Positions 25,506-31,488 of a DNA stretch of 36,155 nt are shown here, piece after piece. The position numbers and the translations under genes are program-made. The stretch's first letter is position 1, and every line of letters begins with the position of its first letter. The notes beneath the pieces are model-generated. The model had not been told where the DNA came from. It was given only the letters and a program-made list of their open reading frames with translations, and did not search any database. This DNA comes from Streptomyces jumonjinensis (GTDB lineage Bacteria > Actinomycetota > Actinomycetes > Streptomycetales > Streptomycetaceae), in contig NZ_VCLA01000086.1 of the NCBI RefSeq assembly GCF_009600885.1, forward strand, positions 93,009-129,163, in the 5' to 3' direction.

Positions 25506-25899
25506 GTGTTGGGGGGGAGTGGGGGCGGTTCTGCCCGGTGGGCTAACGCCGGTGGGTTGATGCCTGTAGCCCTGTAGCTGTACGTCGGTGGGTTGATGCC
25601 CGCGGCTTTACGTCGGTGGCCTTACGTCGGTAGTCGGGTCCTGGTGGCCTTGATCCGGTGGCCTGCCGGGTCCTGGTGGTTCTGATGCGGTGGCCTGATC
25701 GGGTGGGCCGGACTCGGTGGTCCGGTTCCGGGGGGCTGATCCGGTCGCCCGGACTTGGCAGTCCGGTTCCGGAGGGCCGGACTCGGTGGCCCGGGTCCCG
25801 GTGGGCTGATCCGGTGGCCAGGACTTGGCAGTCCGGTTCTGGTGAGCTTGGCCCAGCGGGCCGGTCCCGGCGGTCCGTCGCCCCGCCCCGCGAGAGCGG
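25506..25899. repeat. Non-coding region of degenerate direct repeats
   Basis: 394 bases without a credible gene. CGGTGGGTTGATGCC recurs at about 25549 and 25585. TACGTCGGTGG occurs around 25579 and 25610. A longer unit built on GGACTTGGCAGTCCGGTTC occurs at about 25751 and 25819, with related GGACTCGGTGGTCCGGTTCC and GGACTCGGTGGCCCGGGTCC between. It looks like local tandem expansion and decay in the gap between convergent genes. Confidence 0.6.
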
Positions 25900-27618
25900 T
25901 CAGCAGTCTCCCGAGCCCGGCAGTCCGTAGCGGGAGCCGATCCGGTACTCCCCGGCGCGCTCCACCGTCAGCCGGGTCCACTCGCCCGCCCGCGTCAGAC
26001 ACGCCCCCTCGGCCCGCAGCCACGGCGAGTACGCCACCCGTACCGTCACCGACCCCGCCGACTCCATCCGCACCACCAGCTCCGCCGCGTCCCCGCGCAC
26101 CACCGTCGCAGGGGAGGACGCCAGCGGCACCGCGTCCCGTACCCGGTAGACCGTCCAGTGCTCGTCCCGCCACACCCGCTCCAGCCACTCGGGCTCGGCG
26201 CGGACGATCTCTGCCTCGCCCTCGGCCGGGCCGTCCGGCCGGCCGTGCGGCAGCACCACCAGACCCACCGCCCAGCGGTCCAGCCACTGCCGGTAGGTCC
26301 GCTCGGTCAGCGAGCCGTCGTAGAAGAGCCTGCCCCGCTCCACATCGAGCTGGCGGTTCCAGCCGCGCGCCAGCGGAGCGTACGGGGCCAGCAGCGTGGC
26401 CTCGCGGTGGTTGCGGGCGGGGACCACCTCCACCCGCGTACGGTCGGCCCCCAGCCGCTCCAGCTCCCGTACGACGCCGTCGGTGTGCCGCGCCCACGAC
26501 GGGACCGCGGTGGACACCGCGAGATCGTCCTCCGTCTTGTCGATCACCCAGACCGTGTTCACCACGAGCACCGCGACCAGCAGAATCCGGCTGAGCGCCG
26601 CCCGCGCGCCGCGCCCCAGCACCGGGCCCGCGCCGGCGAACACCGTCAGCGCCGCCGCCAGCAGCACCGGCGGCCCGGCCAGGCCCACCAGCCGCTCCAC
26701 ATTCGTCCCGATCGGCGACGGGATGACGAAGGTGAGCACCACCCCGAGGCCGTACACCCCCGCCCCGTACCGCACCGTCCGCCAGCCGGCGGGCGCGGCG
26801 ACGATCACTGTGGCGCAGGCCAGCAGCGGCATCCACAGCTTCCCCGACGGCATCGGCATCTCCCCCGAGAAGGGGAAGAGCAGCGTCGTCGCCGCCACCA
26901 CGGCCGCGGGCGGGACCAGCAGCGCCGCCGCCCGCCGCCACAGCCGCTGGAGCAGCTGCGCCGCGCCCACGACCACCAGGAACAGCCCGGCGACCGGGCT
27001 CGCCAGCGTGGCGAGCGTCGCGCACAGCGCGGCGACCCAGGGCCTGCCCATCCGGACCAGCGCGACCAGCGCGATCGCGAGCCCGATCGCGAACGTCGTC
27101 CGGCCGGAGGCGATATTGCACCAGACGGCCGCCGCCCCCAGCAGCGCGGGCCACAGCGGCCGGCGCACCCCGCTCCGTACGACGAGACGGGCCAGCGCCC
27201 AGGTCCCGAGGAGACCGGCGAGGACGGAGACCGTCCGCACCCCGAGCACGGCCATCAGCGGGGGAGCCAGCACGCTGTAGTTGACGGTGTGCATCCCGCC
27301 GTACCAGGAGAGGTTGTACGCCGACGACGGGTGCGACGCCATGAACTCGGTCCACGCGAACTGCGCGGCGAGATCGCCGCCCCCGGTGGCGAGCCAGCCC
27401 GCCCACAGCGCGTACAGCGGCACGACGGCCAGGGTGGCGATGAGCGGGACACGCCACTGCCGTCGTGATGGCAGTGGCGTGTCCTGCGCGGCGACTGCGG
27501 TGGTCGGTGTGTCCGCTGGGACCGGCATGTCCGCGGTGGTCGGTGTGTCCGCCGGGGCCGGCATGTCCGCCGGGGTCGGCTCGGACGTCGCTGTCGCCTG
27601 CTGCTCACTGATCCCCAC
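25900..27618 (-). CDS. Polytopic membrane protein of unknown function
   Basis: 572 residues. The N-terminal ~50 residues are cytoplasmic and Pro/Thr/Ala-rich, with a repeated PADTPTTADMP unit. About 10-11 hydrophobic helices follow (about 60-380), then a globular C-terminal region (about 390-572) with a beta-rich end. The layout, helices with a large extracytoplasmic loop after helix 1 (GGGDLAAQFAWTEF...) and a C-terminal domain, resembles GT-C glycosyltransferases or related O-antigen-type membrane proteins. No diagnostic catalytic motif is certain, so I leave it unassigned. GTG 27618 is chosen: TAGGGT lies 8 nt upstream, and the earlier TTG codons (27624, 27627) overlap it. A perfect 15-bp hairpin lies inside the coding region (27447-27484). 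Confidence 0.75.
   Translation of the reverse strand: MGISEQQATATSEPTPADMPAPADTPTTADMPVPADTPTTAVAAQDTPLPSRRQWRVPLIATLAVVPLYALWAGWLATGGGDLAAQFAWTEFMASHPSSAYNLSWYGGMHTVNYSVLAPPLMAVLGVRTVSVLAGLLGTWALARLVVRSGVRRPLWPALLGAAAVWCNIASGRTTFAIGLAIALVALVRMGRPWVAALCATLATLASPVAGLFLVVVGAAQLLQRLWRRAAALLVPPAAVVAATTLLFPFSGEMPMPSGKLWMPLLACATVIVAAPAGWRTVRYGAGVYGLGVVLTFVIPSPIGTNVERLVGLAGPPVLLAAALTVFAGAGPVLGRGARAALSRILLVAVLVVNTVWVIDKTEDDLAVSTAVPSWARHTDGVVRELERLGADRTRVEVVPARNHREATLLAPYAPLARGWNRQLDVERGRLFYDGSLTERTYRQWLDRWAVGLVVLPHGRPDGPAEGEAEIVRAEPEWLERVWRDEHWTVYRVRDAVPLASSPATVVRGDAAELVVRMESAGSVTVRVAYSPWLRAEGACLTRAGEWTRLTVERAGEYRIGSRYGLPGSGDC
27447..27484. repeat. Perfect 15-bp inverted repeat inside a coding region
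   Basis: GGACACGCCACTGCC (27447-27461) and GGCAGTGGCGTGTCC (27470-27484) around an 8-nt spacer. It lies at codons for about residues 45-58 of the membrane protein, at the junction between its repeat-rich N-terminus and the first helix. Confidence 0.85.
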
Positions 27619-27626
27619 GGACAACA

Positions 27627-27632
27627 ACCCTA
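27627..27632 (-). promoter_or_regulatory. Possible -10 hexamer TAGGGT
   Basis: Minus strand TAGGGT, 8 nt, then GTG 27618. No -35 is recognised, so this is a weak call supported mainly by the absence of a Shine-Dalgarno and by similar geometry at other genes here. Confidence 0.35.
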
Positions 27633-27683
27633 CGTGCGGGACAAAACCATTTTTTCCCGGCCTGTCCGGGGTCCGTGGGCCGG

Positions 27684-29318
27684 TCAGCCGGGCCCGACCG
27701 CCCGGCCGGAACTCAACTCCAGCCGCTCACCGCCGAATCCGCTGCGGAACCGCCGGTCGTGGGAGACCACGACGACCGCGCCGGGATAACCCGCAAGGGC
27801 GTCCTCCAGATCCTCCACCAGGCTCAGTGCCACGTGGTTGGTCGGCTCGTCCAGGATCAGCAGATCGGCGGGCGTCCGCAGCAGCCGGGCCAGTTCGAGC
27901 CGCCGCTGCTGGCCGGCCGAGAGCGCGGCCACCGGCACGGTCAGATCCTCCTCGCGGAAGAGCCCGAGGCCGAGCAGCTCGGCGGTGTACTCCTCGGGCA
28001 GCCCCCGGCGGCCCGCCGCATAGGCGTTCAGCAGCGGCTCGGGCGACGGGACGGTCGGCAGCTCCTGCGGCAGATAGCCGATCCGCACCCGCCGGCCCCG
28101 GTGGACCGTGCCCGTGTCGGGGCGCAGATCACCGGCGAGGACCCGCAGCAGGGTCGTCTTGCCCGCGCCGTTGGGGCCGGTGACCAGCAGCCGCTGACCG
28201 GCCTCCACCCGCAGCCGGTCCAGCCGCAGCCGGTCTCCGACGGCGACGCCGGAGAGCTGGGTCAGCAGCCCCTCGCCGCCCGCCGTCACCGGCCTGGCCC
28301 GGAACCGCAGCGGATCCGGCGGCGCGGGCACCGGCTCGCGACGCAGCCGTTCCAGCCGCAGCCGGGCCGCTCTGACCTGCCCGGAGAGCTTCGCCTCATG
28401 GGAGCGGCGGTGCTTGCCGAAACCCTCGCCCGGGTCCCTGCCGCTGCTTGCGAGCCGCTGTCCGGCGGCCGTGACGAGTTCCTCCGTACGGGACAGCTCG
28501 TCCAGCCACTCCTGGTGCTCCCGGGCCCAGCGGTCGCGGGCGGCGGCCTTCGCGGTGCGGTAGCCCGCCCAGCCGTCGCCGTAGCGGTGGACCGCGCGGG
28601 TGTCCCGGTCGACTTCGAGGATGGTGGTCGCGATCCGTTCGAGGAAGGCCCGGTCGTGGGTGACGGCGACGACGGTGCCCCGGTGGGCCCGCAGCCGGTC
28701 CTCCAGCCACTCGACGGCCCGCTGGTCCAGATGGTTGGTCGGCTCGTCCAGCAGCAGCAGTTCGGGGGAGGCGGCCAGGACGCAGGCGAGGGCGAGCCGG
28801 GACCGCTCGCCGCCGGAGAGGGCGTCGAGCCGCCGTCCGCGTTCGACGCCGGCGAGGCCGAGGCCGTGCAGGGCGGCGTCGACGCGGGCGTCCGCCTCGT
28901 AGCCGCCGCGCTCCTCGAAGGCGGTGAGGAGTTCGCCGTACTCGGCCAGCTCCGCCTCACCCGCGTCGGCGCCGAGCCGCCGCTCGGCCTCGTGAAGCCG
29001 CCTTTCGAGCTCGCGGAGCCCGGCGAGCGCGGTGTCGACGGTGTTCTGCACGGTGTGGTCCGGGCCGAGACCGAAGGTCTGGCCGAGGGTCTGGGCGAGA
29101 TGCCCGGTGCCGCCGGGGGCGCTGACGGTGATCTCTCCGGTGTCGGGGGTCTCGGCTCCGGCGATCAGCCGCAGCAGAGTGGATTTGCCGGAGCCGTTCT
29201 CGCCGATGACTCCGGCGCGTTCGCCGGGCCGGACGGTGAGGGTGATCTGGTCGAGGACGGCACGGGTGCCATAGGCCTTGGAGACGTCCTTCATGGCCAG
29301 TTGGGCGCGTTCGCGCAT
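27684..29318 (-). CDS. ABC-F family ATPase (probable ribosome protection / antibiotic resistance type)
   Basis: 544 residues, two ABC domains and no membrane segments. Domain 1: Walker A GENGSGKST (39-47), signature LSGGERSRLALA, Walker B ELLLLDEPTNHLD, His-switch AVTHDR. Domain 2: Walker A GPNGAGKTT, signature LSAGQQRRLELA, Walker B DLLILDEPTNH, switch VVSHDR. The charged interdomain linker (about 245-320, with GKHRRSHEAKLSGQVRAARL) is the part that enters the ribosome E site in this family. ABC-F proteins of Streptomyces often protect against macrolides, lincosamides or streptogramins. The leader peptide and WblC-like promoter upstream support a drug-inducible resistance role. ATG 29318 has AGGGAAAG about 6-8 nt upstream. 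Confidence 0.88.
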   Translation of the reverse strand: MRERAQLAMKDVSKAYGTRAVLDQITLTVRPGERAGVIGENGSGKSTLLRLIAGAETPDTGEITVSAPGGTGHLAQTLGQTFGLGPDHTVQNTVDTALAGLRELERRLHEAERRLGADAGEAELAEYGELLTAFEERGGYEADARVDAALHGLGLAGVERGRRLDALSGGERSRLALACVLAASPELLLLDEPTNHLDQRAVEWLEDRLRAHRGTVVAVTHDRAFLERIATTILEVDRDTRAVHRYGDGWAGYRTAKAAARDRWAREHQEWLDELSRTEELVTAAGQRLASSGRDPGEGFGKHRRSHEAKLSGQVRAARLRLERLRREPVPAPPDPLRFRARPVTAGGEGLLTQLSGVAVGDRLRLDRLRVEAGQRLLVTGPNGAGKTTLLRVLAGDLRPDTGTVHRGRRVRIGYLPQELPTVPSPEPLLNAYAAGRRGLPEEYTAELLGLGLFREEDLTVPVAALSAGQQRRLELARLLRTPADLLILDEPTNHVALSLVEDLEDALAGYPGAVVVVSHDRRFRSGFGGERLELSSGRAVGPG

Positions 29319-29462
29319 GGTTCTTTCCCTGGGGATGAACGCCGGCGCCTCGGCGGGCGGCACGGCGAAGCCGATTCGTGGCTGGAGTGGGAAAGGACGC
29401 CGACGGGGCGCTGCGGCTCAGTGGGCCGGGCGGCTCATGCGGCCATGCGGGGGCCGTCCCGT

Positions 29463-29515
29463 CGCGTGGGCGTACCCCGTGCTCAGTGCACGGGTCGGTA
29501 CGCCGCGTCCACGCG
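29463..29515 (-). promoter_or_regulatory. Attenuator-like stem-loop between leader peptide and ABC-F gene
   Basis: Reading on the minus strand: outer stem CGCGTGG/CCACGCG, middle stem GCGTAC/GTACGC, inner stem CCCGTGC/GCACGGG with loop ACTGA. It begins about 5 nt after the stop codon of the 10-residue leader peptide. The arrangement is that of ribosome-mediated attenuation, where a stalled ribosome on the leader changes folding of a downstream terminator or sequestering stem. Confidence 0.65.
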
Positions 29516-29520
29516 CGGGA

Positions 29521-29553
29521 TCAGACGAAGAAGAACGGCAGAAAGGCACCCAT
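29521..29553 (-). CDS. Leader peptide MGAFLPFFFV upstream of ABC-F gene
   Basis: A 10-codon frame, ATG to TGA, reading M-G-A-F-L-P-F-F-F-V. Hydrophobic Phe/Leu/Pro-rich leaders of this size precede antibiotic-induced resistance genes (erm, ABC-F) and act by drug-dependent ribosome stalling. The start lies 6 nt after TAGACT, so the mRNA would be leaderless and begin with this peptide. A large hairpin follows the stop immediately, and the ABC-F start is about 200 nt downstream on the same strand. The role is inferred from position and composition; I do not recall an identical peptide. Confidence 0.65.
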   Translation of the reverse strand: MGAFLPFFFV

Positions 29554-29559
29554 GCGGCG

Positions 29560-29597
29560 AGTCTAGCGACGCGGGGCCGCCGGGGCACGGCAATAAA
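29560..29597 (-). promoter_or_regulatory. WblC/WhiB7-like promoter of the ABC-F leader
   Basis: On the minus strand: an A/T block TTTATT (29592-29597), 3 nt, a -35-like GTGCCC (29583-29588), 17-bp spacer, -10 TAGACT (29560-29565), 6 nt, leader ATG. An A/T-rich block about 3 bp upstream of the -35 is the known mark of promoters activated by WhiB7/WblC, which bind with the vegetative sigma factor and control antibiotic-resistance genes including ABC-F genes. Confidence 0.55.
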
Positions 29598-29622
29598 GGG
29601 TGGTGAGGACCGTCCGCGCCTG

Positions 29623-29674
29623 CGCCACCAGGAAGGGGCCGCCAGGAGCTCCTGGCGGCCCCTTCCTGGTGGCG
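29623..29674. terminator. 52-bp perfect palindrome (26-bp arms, no spacer)
   Basis: Left arm 29623-29648, right arm 29649-29674; the centre is GCCAGGAG|CTCCTGGC and the outer part GCCACCAGGAAGGGG. It is an extremely stable hairpin on either strand. It lies between two divergent transcripts, so neither known neighbour ends here. It may be the terminator of the chromosomal gene that once followed before the element inserted. Confidence 0.75.
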
Positions 29675-29878
29675 GGCGGTGCGTCCGGGCACGACCGGAC
29701 GGCTTCCGCTGCATGCTCGCCCCCGTGCGTCGGCGCACGCTCGTCGTGTTCGACGCCTCCCCGTGGCTTCGGTCCGCCCGGGCGGGGGCTCAAGCATCCG
29801 CCGACGTCAGCCTTCCGCCGGTGCCACGCCGATCGGGCAGGAGACGCCCGTGCCTACCAACCTGTATCCATGTGACCC
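29675..29878. other. Intergenic border region, probable attachment-site area
   Basis: 204 bases between the palindrome and the integrase start without a convincing gene. A second hairpin CGTCCGG-GCACGA-CCGGACG lies at 29682-29701. For serine integrases the att site usually lies next to the integrase gene, so one hybrid att site (attL or attR) is expected here. I could not identify the core because the other junction is outside the window or not recognisable. TATCCA 8 nt before the integrase ATG is a possible -10. Confidence 0.4.
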
Positions 29879-31339
29879 ATGAACCCCACTAGAGGCAAGA
29901 GACGAGCGGCGATCTACTGCCGGATCAGTCAGGACAGGGGCGGAGCGGGATTAGGCATCGCACGCCAGGAGGAGGACTGCCGGGCACTGTGCGCCCGCAT
30001 CGGCTGGCACGTGGTGACCGTGTACCCGGACAACGACGTCAGCGCGTACTCCGGGGCTCCCCGCCCGCAGTGGCGGCAACTGCTGGAGGCGATCGACCGG
30101 GGCGAGGTCGACGCCATCGCGGTGTGGCACGTCGACCGGCTCACACGGTCGCCCCGGGAACTCGAAGACGTGATCGATCTCGCCGACCGGCGGGGGATCG
30201 AGTTGGCCACCGTGAGCGGAGAGATCGATCTCGCCACCCCCACGGGGCGCATGATCGCCCGCATGCTCGGAGCGGCGGCACGCCATGAGGCCGAGCACAA
30301 GGCGGAGCGGCAGAAGAGGCAGCGCCGTCAGGCCGCCGAGGCGGGCCGGGTCTCTGGTGGGGGGAAGCGGCCGTTCGGATACCAGGACGATCACCTCACG
30401 GTGCACGAGGAGGAGGCGGTGATCATTCGCGAGGGCGCCCGGCGCGTACTGGCGAACGAGAGCCTTTCGAGCGTCTGCCGGGACTGGCAGGAGCGGGGCA
30501 TCGTCAGCCCGGCGGGGAAGCCGTGGAAGCCGAGTGGACTGCGCCGGATGCTGGCCTCCGCACGTATCAGCGGACGGAGGGAGCACACGCCACGCGGGTC
30601 GTGGGAGGGCACACGCCCACTCCTCGGTGAGATCGTCGCGGATGCGGTGTGGCCCGCCATCATCAGTCAGGAGGACTCCGACCGCTTGCGCAAGGTGCTC
30701 AGCGACCCGGCACGGCGACGGCACGTCGAGGGTGAGACGAAGCGCAGCTATCTGCTGTCGGGCATCCTTCAGTGCGCGAAGCCCAGGGAGGACGGCACGC
30801 CCTGCGGGTGGGGCCTGACAGGCCGTCCCCGGAGCGGAGTCCCCCGGTACGTCTGCCCGAACACGCCGGGGACGGACGCGTGCGCCGGTACGGCCACGAA
30901 CGCCGGTCGTACGGACGACCATGTGCGGGACATGGTGCTCGCTGCCTTGGCATCCCCCGGGTTCACGGCCCGGCTGCGCACCCAGGACGACACGGGCGAC
31001 GACCTCTATGACGAGATCAGGGCCGACGAGCAGGAGCTTGAGGAACTTGCCGAGGACATGGGGGAGCGGCGCATCACCCGTAAGGAGTGGATGGTGGCAC
31101 GCCAGCCGATCGCCGACCGCCTGGCACGGAACCGGGTGAAGCTGGGACAGGTGTCCAGCACGGCGGTGATCACGAGTTTCGTGGGCACGTTCGAGGACAT
31201 GCGGGCGCGTTGGGAGCGGATGAACAACTCGCAGCGCCGAGCCGTCGTCAAGGCGTGTGTCCGGTCGGTCGACGTCCGTCCCGCCGATCCCCGGAAACGG
31301 TGGGACCCCGACCGCTTCGTCTTCGACTGGATCGCGTAG
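29879..31339 (+). CDS. Large serine recombinase (phage-type integrase)
   Basis: 486 residues. The N-terminal catalytic resolvase domain (about 8-150) has YCRISQD, with nucleophile S17, and VDRLTR at 85-90. A recombinase domain follows (about 160-275), then a zinc ribbon with Cys at 299, 309, 326 and 335, and a charged coiled-coil region (about 370-455). It integrates and, with a directionality factor, excises the element by site-specific recombination. ATG 29879 has no good Shine-Dalgarno and may be leaderless. It is transcribed convergently with the replication/transfer operon, unlike the int genes of pSAM2-like elements that carry tyrosine integrases downstream of repSA and xis. Confidence 0.93.
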   Translation: MNPTRGKRRAAIYCRISQDRGGAGLGIARQEEDCRALCARIGWHVVTVYPDNDVSAYSGAPRPQWRQLLEAIDRGEVDAIAVWHVDRLTRSPRELEDVIDLADRRGIELATVSGEIDLATPTGRMIARMLGAAARHEAEHKAERQKRQRRQAAEAGRVSGGGKRPFGYQDDHLTVHEEEAVIIREGARRVLANESLSSVCRDWQERGIVSPAGKPWKPSGLRRMLASARISGRREHTPRGSWEGTRPLLGEIVADAVWPAIISQEDSDRLRKVLSDPARRRHVEGETKRSYLLSGILQCAKPREDGTPCGWGLTGRPRSGVPRYVCPNTPGTDACAGTATNAGRTDDHVRDMVLAALASPGFTARLRTQDDTGDDLYDEIRADEQELEELAEDMGERRITRKEWMVARQPIADRLARNRVKLGQVSSTAVITSFVGTFEDMRARWERMNNSQRRAVVKACVRSVDVRPADPRKRWDPDRFVFDWIA

Positions 31340-31362
31340 GGACCGGGTCCCCGGCGGGCGGC

Positions 31363-31488
31363 TCAGGTTCGACCAGCAGGAAGAGCCGGGCCCGCCCGCT
31401 CGATGACGGCAAGGTCCTCGATGACCGGGGGCAGTCCTTGCAGGGCCCGGGAAGCCAGGACTCTCGCCCGGATCTCATCGGGAGCCAA
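31363..31488 (-). CDS. Small AICE-associated protein, 41 residues
   Basis: A short frame from TTG 31488 overlapping the 3' end of repSA and ending just before the convergent integrase. It reads MAPDEIRARVLASRAL, then QGLPPVIEDLAVIERAGPA. The pattern (D-x-I-R-A-R-V-L-x-x-R-A-x-Q-G-L-P-P) is one I associate with small conserved proteins placed right after repSA in actinomycete elements; that memory is unverified. An alternative frame starting at ATG 31478 overlaps the repSA stop (ATGA) but is Arg/Pro/Ser-rich and looks non-coding. Role unknown; a directionality or copy-control factor is conceivable by position. Confidence 0.5.
   Translation of the reverse strand: MAPDEIRARVLASRALQGLPPVIEDLAVIERAGPALPAGRT

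Noticed and set aside
29483..29797. Minus-strand frames running through the 52-bp palindrome as the tail of an interrupted chromosomal gene
   Set aside because: Their composition is Arg/Pro/Gly-rich and they read through a terminator-like palindrome; no domain is visible.
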